NCBI GenBank assembly: GCA_025506515.1
Contig: CM046452.1
Coordinates: 100,594,559 to 100,658,558, forward strand
Source: Flaveria trinervia
Lineage: Eukaryota; Streptophyta; Magnoliopsida; Asterales; Asteraceae
Reading direction: 5' to 3'
Length of the DNA: 64,000 nt
Below, piece by piece: positions 33,198 to 44,290 of this stretch. The notes beneath the pieces were generated by a model. It did not search any database, was not told where the DNA came from, and worked only from the letters and a program-made list of their open reading frames with translations. Every line of letters starts with the position of its first letter. The first letter of the stretch is position 1. Both the position numbers and the translations under genes were made by a program.

Positions 33198-33471
33198 ATG
33201 AGAAAGTGGTGGTGTTGGAGATACTTTTACGGGGTCATGACAGAAAGCGAGCTGAAAAATATTTTCAGATCATTCGACACTGATGGAGATGGCAAGCTCA
33301 CTCGAAAGGAATTAAAGTTGGGCTTGAAAAGATAAAATGCGTTTTGCAGGCTTCAAAGCTTGGCGTGCAATACGCCATGTTGATGCTAATGGTGATGGTC
33401 TGATCGGTGAGGACGAGATAGATGAGCTCATTAAATATGCTTCCAAGTGGGGACTTACAGTTATTCCTTAG
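33198..33471 (+). pseudogene. EF-hand copy 3, split by a 2-bp deletion into two single-EF-hand frames
   Basis: The frame starting at 33198 reads MRKWWCWRYFYG and a full EF loop (D-x-D-x-D-x-K-x-T-x-x-E). It hits TAA at 33333-33335 after 45 codons, where copies 2 and 4 read KKY. Alignment with copy 2 indicates loss of two bases in the AAATATGAAATG stretch. One base after the stop an ATG (33337) opens the second half in the correct frame for 44 codons, FAGFKAWRAIRHV and a perfect second loop, to TAG at 33469-33471. Promoter and both loops are conserved, so loss may be recent. It is most likely a pseudogene; a short stop-ATG arrangement could in principle allow reinitiation, which is speculation. 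Confidence 0.85.
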
Positions 33472-34826
33472 CATGCAACTACAAGAATCCATAGATATAT
33501 ATACATAGGATGTGTGCAAGTGTTTTCATTACTCATAGTTGGTTCTTGAAGATCGAGGTGTGTATTTAGGAAGTAGTGCACCCTGTTAAAGACCATTGTA
33601 ATCTATGTAATATAAATCTTGCTAGTCTCTTTATGTTTTCTTGTCATGAGAACCCATAAACTTGTGACAACATTAATACTGAATCAAGTAAATCCTAGTT
33701 TGTTTGCGCTGGACGAACAATTTTAAGATATTACGACTAGGATTGCTTAACAATGCAAACACTTACACTAGACATGTGGCTTTTAAGAGGTTATAAGTAA
33801 ATAACCAATAAGTACAACAGATGATTTATTATTATAACGACAAAGTAACTTCCATTTGAAAAGGCTGACCTAAACCAATAATTTCGCCAATATGTTAATA
33901 TTACTGAAGAATGAGAATGGATAAATTCAAGTTTCAGATATTATCAGAAGAGGAGATATGTTATATTATTATATATAGATTTAGATAACTCAGAATATAA
34001 TCCACTAGATTGTTCAAAGGGACATGTAATTTAGGAAGGAATGTTATCCTAGCATAATATGTGTTCAAAAGCATAAATGTACACCTACGCAAAGGTACAC
34101 TGCACTCCACTTGGCCAAAATGGATTTTCGACCCCACGAGCTAAAGATTTTATCCTTTTTGAAAATTTATATATTACTTTTAGTCCTTTCAAACAGGGGC
34201 ATATACTTAAAAGCAAACAAAGACAAAGTAATTCAGAGCAAGCAGATAAAGGTAAAATTACACACTCAAGACTACAAAATGAAACCAAAAAAGAAAGCTT
34301 ATTGACAATCAGACTACAGCCTATATATACAACAAAGTTACATATGGTACACGTCAACTTTGTAAAACCATGGGTCATCCCGTAAGCCTTCCAGCTTTGA
34401 ACTCCAACTTAACCGTTTGAAATTTGTGTGCCATCGTTTGCTTCATTTCACTTAGGATTTTCATACATTATGAACATACTATGACTATGAGGGTGATTTA
34501 CATATGTTTGTGACTAATGTCGTCATAGAACCCTAAATTCGTAGGCAGGGTCAGGGTATAATTCGTAGGCAGGGTCAGGGTAGCAATTAAAATTTGACTC
34601 TTTTTTTTTCTTTCCCTAATTGTATTTATCAAATTTTGTAGAACTTACTTCGTTGTTATAGTTGTTTTCTAATCGTAGAAAAATCAGAAAACTCAAACGT
34701 CACCTAGTCCGTAGAAATTTATCACATGTTGCAACTCAACGCCTTAGTTGAATAAGAGTTTGTATGCGTAGTTAATAATCGAATGTTACCGTGAAGCTTT
34801 CTAAAATAATAACTAGAAACTAGATC

Positions 34827-34893
<67 letters not shown>

Positions 34894-35790
34894 TTTTGTA
34901 ATCAATAAACAATTACATGGAACTATATGTACTCTAGACCGGTGATTCTCTTTCTTAAGTGTCTGCTCTGGCTAGAAAAAACTTAATAACGTTTTTGAGT
35001 TAGGTTAAAGTTACGATACGTATCTATTCTAAGAAAGTAAAATAAAATTTTGCAACATATCATCTTCTCAAACTATCATTACCACATGTTATCTTTTCAT
35101 ACATATCATACCACATGTTACTAGCATAAAAACGATAATTATTTAATAATCATATCAAATGCTACAAATCTTATTTCTATTTTTTCTAAATTATAAAACA
35201 TATTTTTATTTGAAAATGCAATTTTTATAAAAATAAATAAAAATGAAAGTTTAAAAAAATAATGTAATTACATTATTACTTAGGTAGTTGATTATACATG
35301 ATTTGAATCATATTTATCTTAAAATCATAATATAATTTGTAAATATTAGATACTAACTATTATTTTAATATTTTAATTCAACACGTGTAAAATACATGTT
35401 ATAAACTAGCTAGTATATCGAAAAAAAAATGTACATTCTTATTTATCCATAATTTATTATTTGGGTTGCATGATGGCTTTCATCTCTTGTGTTAAGAACC
35501 ACTGAATGTCACTCTTTCTTGTAGTGTGATACAAGTTAAGAGCCGTCTACGTTTTCGAATGCTGCTTCAATGGTCTTCTTACATAACATCGATCTTGATG
35601 TTGTAAGTACATGATTCCTTTCTAGTGGAGGTCAATCATCTTTCACTGGATTCTATGATAATCTTTTGAAACTATGTACACCAAACATATATTACCTATA
35701 AGATTCGATACTTAGCTTGGTATAACAGCCAATTTTTAAAATTAGGAAAAAGATAAGCTAGACCAAGAAGGTTTGAAAAAGTGCTTTTGC
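33472..35790. other. Spacer between EF-hand copies 3 and 4
   Basis: Duplicated flank sequence. It includes a 24-bp direct duplication (AATTCGTAGGCAGGGTCAGG unit) at about 34537-34584 and an (AT)n tract. The short ORFs at 34077-34385 are unconvincing because the homologous segments do not keep them open. Confidence 0.55.
34827..34890. repeat. (AT)n microsatellite
   Basis: About 60 bases of alternating AT with two single-base interruptions. Confidence 0.95.
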
Positions 35791-35793
35791 TCC

Positions 35794-35803
35794 ATTATAT
35801 ATG
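35794..35803 (+). promoter_or_regulatory. TATA box of EF-hand gene 4
   Basis: ATTATATATG in the conserved proximal block, about 90 bases before the ATG at 35889. Confidence 0.55.
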
Positions 35804-35888
35804 TGTGTATATTTGATGATTCCTAGCAACATAAACTGCATCCATCTTTCTAAACAACTGTTCTTTCCCCTTGATAAAGTTATACAGA

Positions 35889-36164
35889 ATGAGAAAAGGG
35901 TGGTCTTGGAAACTTTCTAATGGGGTCGTGACTGAAAAAGAGCTGAAAGATATTTTTAGATCATTCGACACCAATGGAGACGGCAAGATCAGTCAGAAGG
36001 AATTGAAATTGGGCTTGAAGAAATATTATATGAGTCTTGCAAGCTTCAGAGCTTGGCGTGCAATACGTCATGTTGATGCTAATGGTGATGGTTTTATCAA
36101 CGAGGACGAGATGAAAGAGCTCGTTAAATATGCTTCCAACTGGGGAATCAAAGTCATCCCTTAG
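35889..36164 (+). CDS. Small two-EF-hand calcium-binding protein, copy 4
   Basis: 91 residues from MRKGWSW. I chose the ATG at 35889 rather than the in-frame one at 35871 because the other copies start there. EF loops: D27-x-N-x-D-x-K-x-S-x-x-E38 and D63-x-N-x-D-x-F-x-N-x-x-E74. Loop 1 matches copy 1 while the rest follows copy 2. The linker has SLASFRAWRAIRHV where the others have FAGF, and the end is YASNWGIKVIP. Soluble, no targeting signal; a Ca2+ sensor by family. Confidence 0.88.
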   Translation: MRKGWSWKLSNGVVTEKELKDIFRSFDTNGDGKISQKELKLGLKKYYMSLASFRAWRAIRHVDANGDGFINEDEMKELVKYASNWGIKVIP

Positions 36165-36683
36165 CGAGAAACTAGAAGAATCATTAGCTATTCATAGGAT
36201 CAGTGCAAGTGTTTTCATATCCTATGGTTAGTTTTCTTGAATAGGTTGTGTTTGAGTAGGTTTATGTATGATAATATTTAGAGAGATACAAACCTTTCTA
36301 ACAAAGGAATCAAATAAATCTTAGTTTGTTCCAGATAACTGACCTTGAAGAGGTGATCAGAATAACCACAAATGATTTATTTTACCGGAAATATTAGTGC
36401 AAAACAACTTGGTGATTATCAAAAAGGAAAATACGTTATATTATTATTACTAAATGCATTTCAAAACTAATTAATCACCTGATCCTTATAAAGCGAGGAA
36501 ATATAATTTAGGATGCAACTACGAGGCCATCCTGCATTTTGTTGCGGGGACGGCTACTCGTAGGGATTGTTATACGTGTGCGTTTGCACTTCTCCAACAG
36601 CTTCGACCCATAAATACTTGACAAGTATATGTTACATGACTATTAAGGATGTTGGAACAGTATATTAGAAATTTTAAAAGGTA
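36165..36683. other. Downstream flank of EF-hand gene 4, up to the Pack-MULE
   Basis: No ORF; partly homologous to the sequence downstream of copies 2 and 3. It ends in TAAAAGGTA (36675-36683), the left target-site copy. Confidence 0.6.
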
Positions 36684-36850
36684 GAGTAATTTATCATTTG
36701 CATCACTGACGTTTGTTCATTTTAATCATTTGCATCCCTGTGGTTTGAAAATTGTCATCTGACCCCTAACGTTTCATGTTATCTTCATTTGACTCTATAT
36801 TGTTTTATTTTTATTTCCATTTGAGTATAGAATACTAACACCGTTAGTTT
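36684..36850 (+). repeat. Left terminal inverted repeat of the Pack-MULE
   Basis: Inverted match to 37880-38028. It carries an extra ~30 bases (around 36780-36812) relative to the right end. Confidence 0.85.
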
Positions 36851-36889
36851 TCCTATTAAAATTATTATTAAAAAGACTAAACTACCATT

Positions 36890-37135
36890 CATCACCACCA
36901 TGACAACTAACCATCACCATTTTCACAACAATCATCACCACCTCCATAGCTCCATCACCACCACCGCAGCTCCATCACCACCACCGCAGCCCCATCACCA
37001 CCACGCAGCCCATCACCAACCGCAGCCCCATCACCACCACCATAGCCCCTATAACACAATCACAGCCACCCATCACCATCACCACCACCATAGTCCCCAT
37101 CACCCCCACCATAGTCCCCATCACCACCACCGTAC
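36890..37135. repeat. CAC/CAT-rich low-complexity tract
   Basis: Irregular (CAC)n and CATCACCACCACC-type repeats. They create a His-rich open frame (36900-37217) that I do not regard as a gene in its own right. It may correspond to a His/Pro-rich linker of the captured gene or to expansion after capture. Confidence 0.8.
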
Positions 37136-37174
37136 TCAACACACCAACGCCAACAACGTCAGATCTGAGGTTCC

Positions 37175-37790
37175 GCCGCCGTGGACGACGGAACAACAGC
37201 GAGTGGTCGCCGTTTAATCCGGTTATTGTCCTCCGTAGCGGCGGTAGCGCTGGTGGTGGTGGTGATAGAGGCTTTGAGCTGTATTACGAAGACGGGGCAA
37301 CCTTCGGCTTCCAAATCGGCGGTGGAATCGATGCCGACGATCGAGGTGAATAATATCCACGTCAGCAAGGAATCGCACTGTGCGATTTGCATAGAACCGT
37401 TCGATCTCGGTGGTGAAGCTCGCAAGATGCCGTGTAAGCACATCTACCACTCCGATTGCATCCTCCCATGGCTCCCTATGCGAAACTCGTGTCCAGTTTG
37501 TCGCCTGAGCTTCCATCAGATTCAACTGATTCAACGGATTTGAGATCGAACAATCTAGAACGATCTGGATCAAACGAAGAAGAATCGTCAGCGGTTGGAT
37601 TGACGATATGGAGGTTACCTGGTGGCGGTTTCGCCGACGGGAGGTTCACTGGCGGGAGAAGAGCTAAAGGCGGTGCGAGAGAGCTTCCGGTGGTGTGCAC
37701 CGAAGCCGACGTTGGAATTGGTGAGATCTCCGGTGGATCTAGGTTTGCGGCGACCACGATGGTTGGGTGGCAGTGGTGGACCAAAGAGGG
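37175..37790 (+). pseudogene. Captured RDUF-type RING-H2 E3 ubiquitin ligase gene fragment (RING plus DUF1117), frameshifted
   Basis: Three parts in order. (1) SPFNPVIVLRSGG and GFELYYEDG (37207 onward), the segment preceding the RING in RDUF-type proteins. (2) In the next frame, ASKSAVESMPTIEV and a complete RING-H2, CAIC-x14-CxH-x2-H-x2-C-x10-CPVC (37379-37501). (3) Back in the first frame, VGLTIWRLPGGGFADGRFTGGRR and ARELPVVCTE, the DUF1117 tail. The return from 2 to 3 is explained by one lost base right after CPVCR (about 37505), where the family has an HELP-like sequence. An internal deletion lies between 1 and 2. RDUF proteins are E3 ligases linked to stress and ABA responses (established for Arabidopsis). 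This copy cannot make the full protein, though the RING part alone is open from 37181 to 37543. Confidence 0.85.
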
Positions 37791-37879
37791 GGAGAGAGAG
37801 AGACATAGAGAGAAGATGAAAGGGGTGATGTGTAAATAGATGAGGGGTATTAAATAAATGTATTTTTATCATTTTATTA

Positions 37880-38028
37880 AATTTAACTAAAAAATCTAAC
37901 GTCGTTAGTGTATTGAACTCAAATAGAAATAAAAATGAAACGTCAGGGGACAGATGGTAATTTTTAAACCGCAAGGATGCAAATGATTAAAATGAACAAA
38001 CGTCAGGAATGCAAATGGTAATCTACTC
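37880..38028 (-). repeat. Right terminal inverted repeat of the Pack-MULE
   Basis: Reverse complement of the left end, ending ...GTAATCTACTC just before the target-site copy. Confidence 0.85.
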
Positions 38029-38037
38029 TAAAAGGTA

Positions 38038-38514
38038 TAACATTGATTTGGGTAGAAACAATAAAATTATCAAATCAGTTTACAAATTTTTTGTTATATA
38101 TTAAATAAAAAGAAACAAAAAAATACAATATTTAATTTTCGTTTACATAATTAAAAAAAAGCAACCAAGAAAATGAACACCAAAAATCAATTGAAATGGA
38201 GTTCATCAAACTTGAATCAAGTCGACGCCAAGAAAAAAAAATTATCTTTACCCGTGCATCCTACCATCATTTATGTTTTAGTTATGAAAAAATTGTGTAA
38301 CTAAATAAAAAGATAAAGTAAAAGTAAAAAAAGATAACATAAAAGGTTAACATGTGGGCCAACAAAATAATATTACTATAGATGTTCCCTTGCTAAATGT
38401 TATTTTTAGAATGTTATCGTTGCTTAGATATATTCAAAAGCATAACACATACTGCAACGGCACTCCACTCGGCCAAAATGGCTTTTTGACCCCAGATCAA
38501 ATTCTTTTTAGAAT
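38038..38514. other. Continuation of the downstream flank of EF-hand gene 4
   Basis: No ORF. 38400-38510 matches the blocks at 31060-31200 and 34030-34170 (ACTCCACTCGGCCAAAATGG). Confidence 0.65.
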
Positions 38515-41500
38515 CTAGTTTTATACCCGTCCGGTGGTCGGGTATTTTAATATTATAATGTTAGAACTTACTTTTCTTGCATTCTAAGAAAGATATTTGT
38601 TTAAGATCAAGGTAAACCTTGTTTAGCCCATGCATTCTATGCTTATGGATGTAAATTCACATCACCTTTATCGAACATGTTAAGTAATCACTTAAGCAAT
38701 TAAACAAATTACATTTGAAAAGAAAACTATTAATTTGATTATCAAAAGCCATCTCACATTATATTTTGATATAGTTGAGTACTTCTCAAATCATAGAGGT
38801 GCGGAATCTAAATGTCACCTCCTTAATAGCATTTGCACTTACCATGTAGCCACCAATTTCGTAAGCAACATGCATTACATAAAGAAACCTCAAATACAGA
38901 TACATTTAATGCAAAGATTTTATACAACCTCAAATCATAAATAGAGTTTTAACCAAAGTCAATTCAACTTGTATGCTCAAAGCAGTTTGCCACATACAAC
39001 ATACTTCTAGAGATATATCATAGTTTTCCAATATGGAAGTGCACTCCCTTGTGAAATAAAGCTAATCTTCTCAAGAACTACAGGGAATCCCATATACCAT
39101 TTACTTTTGCTTGACCAAAATAAAATTGAATTGACAAATATGTATGTTTAACTGTTTAAGTGATTATTTAACATGTATGATAAGGTGTGAACTTACATGC
39201 ATAATCATAGAATTATACATATTGATCAGGTTGAGCATTTGTTTCCAATGCTCAAGTCAAATTAATAATCAAATCAAGTTAATCATGATTTGTTGCTTTC
39301 AAATTTCTTCATCACTATGTTAAGTCTACATTCATCAGCTACCCAAAGTTGATTTTAACAGCATAACCTAAAACCAATCAATAAATAGGGAGGAAAAAAA
39401 AGAAATCTGTTAATTAAATTTCTCAAGAAACAATTTTTTTTTAAATTTTCTTCATTTTTAATATAGTTTCAAGAAAACTATAAAAACCCTAACTTGATAC
39501 CTTTGGGACAGTTGCAAATGTTGAGGCTTCAACACAAGGGCTCTTATTATGCTAATAACTAAATGAACAAACATAAATATTGCAGCCATAGAATGTGGAA
39601 AACATTGTTCAGAATATCATTAAAAAGTTAATATGTACCTTGAATATCATTAAAAAGTTAATATTTACCTTGAATAACATGTTGACATGAAAACTTATTT
39701 AAAAACTTCATTTCTTCCATGGTTGTGCCATTTTTAGCATTTTATCGTGATAGATGAGCATCTACTGTGCATTTAGGTAACAACAAATCCCTGCATATAT
39801 AACATAAAGCTTCAATCACATCACACATGAGTTCATAGTTACAACGGTTGAATAATTCCATATAGTAGTATTGCTTTCACTAATCATCACAAGTTATTGC
39901 TTATCAGAAAACTAACTTGACAAATAAAAGTTCAAACCAAGATCATTGAAGTATAAACAATTTACTATCCATAGTAAGATCCTCAAAAACTTACATGATG
40001 GCAGATTTAAGATGAGAAAATACCACAATAGCAGTAAAATTTCCTGAGTTTGTTACCTTAATAAAAATCACCAACACATGGCTAAACAATGAAACAATCC
40101 AAAAGGCGATTAACGCTGACCAGGTAACACATTAATTTAGTGGTAAACTTACACCAACTGGCTTATTGGATAAAAAAATGGAATTAAAATGATTTTACAG
40201 ATTAGTGTGGTAGGGCATTGTACAAAAAACATAAGATTTGCTACCTAAAAAATCACCAATAGATCTCAAAGTTTCAAAACTATAATAGCCATAGAATAGA
40301 AAACAAACGTTTATCAATAAGAAAAAGGACACATACACATAGCCACAGTGAGCAACATGCAAGAGATGAATGCAGAGGACAAAATACCTGTGATCGACTC
40401 AATTGGCGTAAGATGGGGATGGAAGGGGTCATGTGGAAAAAGCACTGAACGTGAAGAAGCAAGCCAACAAAGGAGATGGAGTTGTTGGGGTTTGTTTTCC
40501 TGAAAACATATGGGGAAGTGAGACGACAAGATAATGATGACGGCAGTCTTAGCCTTTCAATTGCAGCTTAAAATCCCACATACCTACACATGAAATCATT
40601 GAAGGAAAAATAAAATTAAAAGAGAGATCACAATATTCAGTCACATACTTGCAAAATCAATATGAGAAACAAAGACGAACAGAGAGTGAGAAATCATATA
40701 TGCATATCTTACTGTTCCATCTTCATGTTGGTGCGATGCTTAATGTCTCAATCTACCTCATCTGGCATAGCAGCAAACAAAAGAAACAAATCAGATAAAC
40801 GCTTATGAGGGATAATCAAATGAGTTTAGAAGATGTTATAAAACACTGTATCTTTCAAATCAACAACCTCATCCACACCACCATATTTCAAAATCCATCT
40901 ACATTCTCGGTCATGTTTCAAATAAGTGACTTTATAACAACATATTCTTTCTAAACAGTTCAAAGTAACATAGAAACACTCCCTATAAATGCAAAGGTAG
41001 TAAGCTCCATTAAAAATATTTTGATCTTCACTTTAGCATTTGATCGAACAGTTGATAGTCAATGAACATGGGTGACATTTATGTGAATGATCACATGTTA
41101 GAGTTTCAACACTAAGAGATTAGATAGAAATGGTTTTCCATGATATCACCTGATGACCATTCGATAATTCATAATGCTCATATATTAGATTACACATATA
41201 CTAATATACAAGAAAATAAATTAGAAATGTTTTGATGGATATAAAGAAAATTAGTGATTTTAGGTAAGATTTCGTTGTTACCTTTAGTATAGGACCAATG
41301 ATGTGTTTTATAGGAACACAAATTCATCTACATTGAGGCATAATCAATTTCATCAATGACATGAACACCTTTCCCCCAAACCTTATGTTTTTAAATCTCT
41401 CGTACCAATAGTACGTGTATTGTCTCTAATAGCACTGGCCTCCATCTTGTAATATGTTCACTGATTTGTAGCATGAAAAACTTGGTAGTGAACGATGGAT

Positions 41501-42055
41501 TACCGTGAAGATGAAGCAAATACAGACACCAGTAGTGGAGGGTTGCGCATATATCTAATTAGGGAATGCAGATTAGAGTAAAACGTACAATAGGTATATG
41601 CAGATAAGAGAGAGACCCGGTGGTATGGAGGCCTACCAATGGAGATGTTCTTTCATGGATCACTTGGGCTGATGCCAATAGAAAGATGCAGTAAATCATC
41701 ATTGCATGTGAATCGAAGAGGAGAGAGAGAGATGAAGATGGAGGCAGAAGGTCTCCGATGAGCGATGGTCTTCACGTTTTGGAGAGCTTTTCTCTATTGC
41801 TCTCACAAACATCCATCATATAGGTATTTATAGGGAAGAAAAGGGTGTCGAGAGAGAATAAAACGAAAGGGAGCAGTTATCACCCGCAGCAGTTATCACC
41901 CATTGCGCCGTTTCAAACGGAGGTGCAATAACCACTCGAAACCACCCTGAAACCGCCCTAACCGTTGAGTTTAAACGGTCAGGATTTGATTTCAATCAAT
42001 TTAAACGGTTAAGATTAGCTCTACTAGCGGTTACACTCACCGCTGGTAATATAAT
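38515..42055. mobile_element. About 3.5-kb insertion in the EF-hand flank, type uncertain (Helitron-like end?)
   Basis: The homologous flanks of copies 2 and 3 are continuous across this point, but here the match stops at 38514 and resumes at about 42056. The left end, read on the minus strand, is a short GC-rich hairpin (ACCCGACCACCGGACGGGT) followed by ATAAAACTAG, resembling a Helitron 3' terminus; the expected T after CTAG is not present. The interior has no long ORF. It contains a 30-bp direct duplication (39612-39671) and, at 41560-41900, GC-richer sequence with CTCTC and TATTTATAGG-like signals that could be a captured gene 5' end on the minus strand. I cannot name any product. Confidence 0.4.
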
Positions 42056-42594
42056 ATATAATTTAATATATTATACTTTAACAGTTTCAATCACAGGGTA
42101 TATACTTAAAGGAAATTAAAATGCAAGCTTAACAAATAAGGGTATATTTACACAATTAAGACTATAAAATGAAACCGTGATAGAAAGCTTATTGATGGTA
42201 AAACTACAACGTTCAAAGCAAAGATGGACATGACCGAGGTTAAATCCATAGAACCACCTATTGTCCATGGTTCATATCATCAGCCTAATCCTTTGAACTT
42301 GAATTTGGTCTTTCAAAGTGTACATGTGCCATCATTTGTTGTCACTTGACCTAACATTTTTATCCATGCTAAACATAATTTGGGTCATTTAAATCTAGAT
42401 TCACAATTGGATACCGCAAGCTTAATTTGACTCTTTTCTCTCAATATATTTATCAAACTTCATACAATATTAATCTTTGTTATTATAATTTTTAAAATCA
42501 TAGAAAAATCACGAGACTCAAATAATGTCTCCTAACTCATAGGAAGTTTACTAGATGTTGCAACTCGACGCCTACAAAAAAGGATAACTAAATT
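42056..42594. other. Distal downstream flank of the third EF-hand unit
   Basis: No ORF. Homologous to 31270-31790 and 34190-34740. Confidence 0.65.
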
Positions 42595-42599
42595 ATCAC

Positions 42600-42792
42600 T
42601 AATAGAGTTTATGGAATTTGATGATCTTTATTCCAAAATATGATCCCATATTTATAGTACAATCTTTCTAATCTACCCTTTATCTATTGTAAGTATTTTG
42701 AATTTCAAATACAAGATATCTCAACCACCATAATTTTTAATGTCTATCAAAAGGGAAATCAGGAAATCAGGAGTTATCGGCTTGATCTAATA
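42600..42792 (-). repeat. 3' LTR of the minus-strand copia
   Basis: Very similar to 46349-46544. It includes the promoter-like TATAAATATGG region. Confidence 0.9.
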
Positions 42793-42802
42793 GACCCCCA
42801 CA
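42793..42802 (-). other. Polypurine tract of the minus-strand copia
   Basis: Reads TGTGGGGGTC on the minus strand, directly before the 3' LTR. Confidence 0.8.
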
Positions 42803-44290
42803 GTCGAAGCAGAAGGTGCACGGATGTTGAGACTGTCTCGAAAATCATCGAATAGAACACGAGGTAGACCTTTTGTGAATATATCGGCAATCTAAAACCG
42901 GGATGGGATGTGTAAGATATGAACTTGTCCCCGAGCTACCTGTTCACGAACAAAATGAATGTCGAGTTCAGTATGTTTGGTGCGTTGATGTTGGACTGGG
43001 TTGCCAGATAAGTAAATAGCACTGATATTGTCACAGTAGACTAAAGTTAGCATGTGAGGGAGGCCAATGTAATTTGAGCAGTAGGTTGCGAACCCAACAA
43101 ATCTAGGAAACAACGTTAGCAACGCCCCGGTATTCCGCCTCTACGCCGGAGCGAGAAACAATCGGTTGTCTTTTGGAGGACGATGAGATAAGGTTGTCGC
43201 CAAGGTAGACACAATAACCCGAGGTGGATCGTCGTTTGTCTGGGCAATCTGCCTAATTGCCGTTCGTGTAGGCGGTCAAGGCTGGGGACGACGACCGAGT
43301 GATGTGTAACCCATGTGATAGGGTGCCTTTGAGATATCGCAGAACGCGTTTTAAAGCATTCATATGACCCGTGCGCGGTGCATGCATGTGCATGCATAGT
43401 TGTTGCACAGCGTAGGTAATGTCGGGGCGAGTGAACGTCAAATATTGTAACGCACCTGCTAATCGTCTGTACTCGGTAGCATCGACAAGTGGTTCACCAG
43501 AAGAGGAGCTGAGTTTCTGCTGTGTGTCAACGGGTGTGGCAGTGGGGTGGCAGGTTTCCATGCCCGCGTGTTGAAGAGTTTCCCAGCATACTTTTTTTTG
43601 ATCCAAGAAAAAGGACCCGGGGGTGCGCGTGACCGAGATGCCAAGAAAATAACTGAGCGGGCCCAAGTCTTTCATTGCAAAGTCCGTCGATAGCAGAGAC
43701 ATAAAATGGTGTCGCAGAGCATCTGAAGAGGTGATAAGCAAGATATCATCAACGTACAATAATAGATAAGCGAGATCCCGACCCTTAGTATATATAGATA
43801 AGTAGTTGTCACACTGGCTATGCTGGAATCCCAGTGTAAACACATAATCTGCAAAGCGTTGATACCAAGCGCGGGGGGCTTGTTTCAACCCGTAGAGCGA
43901 CTTTTTCAATAAGCACACATGGTTGGGTTGATGTGGATCGCGAAACCCGGTTGGCTAATGTATGCATATGGTTTCCGTTAGTCGTCCGTGTAGGAACGCG
44001 TTTTTGACGTCTAGTTGGTGAACTGGCCAAGCGTGATGGATGGCCAGGCTAAGAACCGTGCAGATAGTAGTAGGTTTAAATACCAGGCTGAATGTTTCCC
44101 CATAATCAATGCCCACTTGTTGAGAGCGACCGTCATATACTAACCGAGCTTTGTAGGGCTCAAGAGAGCCGTCAGACTTGTATTTGTGTTTGAAAATCCA
44201 CATGCTTCGAACCACATTCATATTGTCAGTACAAGAAACTAGTTCCCATGTATTATTATCAATAACGGCCTGGAATCTGTCTTGCATGGC
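42803..44290 (-). pseudogene. Minus-strand copia reverse transcriptase and RNase H
   Basis: RT begins MQDRFQAVIDNNTWELV (44287). A stop follows the HGRLTE segment (about 43955). Then come LLKKSLYGLKQAPRAWYQRF and the catalytic YVDDILL, then RRLAGALQYLTFTRPDITYAV. RNase H pieces (STSGYCVYLG, VEAEYRGVA, QHQRTKHTELDIHFVREQVA) are spread over three frames with stops around 43250, 43120 and 42890. The motif set is that of plant Ty1/copia elements of the common (non-Sirevirus) type. Inactive. Confidence 0.88.

Larger units (their letters stand above)
29380..36550 (+). repeat. Tandem segmental duplication, three units of about 2.7-3.0 kb, each with an EF-hand gene
   Basis: EF-hand starts at 30211, 33198 and 35889 are 2987 and 2691 bases apart. 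Shared flanks include an upstream block (AAACAATTACATGG... then the promoter) and a downstream block (CTCCACTTGGCCAAAATGG-like at 31137, 34105 and 38462; AAATTTACACACTCAAGACT-like at 31318, 34254 and 42150; CACATGTTGCAACT-like at 31768, 34725 and 42553). The downstream block of unit 3 is spread to 42.6 kb by three later insertions. Confidence 0.85.
36684..38028 (+). mobile_element. Pack-MULE (Mutator-like, non-autonomous) carrying a captured E3 ligase gene
   Basis: Both ends begin, reading inward, with GAGTARWTTAYCATTTGCAT and share TGACGTTTGTTCATTTTAATC and more, as long terminal inverted repeats of roughly 150-170 bases. The element is flanked by a perfect 9-bp duplication TAAAAGGTA (36675-36683 and 38029-38037), the length typical of Mutator-like elements. 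There is no transposase. The interior carries sequence from a cellular RING-H2/DUF1117 gene, which defines a Pack-MULE (established concept). It is inserted in the flank downstream of EF-hand gene 4. Confidence 0.88.

Noticed and set aside
36900..37217. His-rich open frame of 105 codons
   Set aside because: It comes from a CAC/CAT simple repeat. The real captured coding sequence nearby is in other frames.
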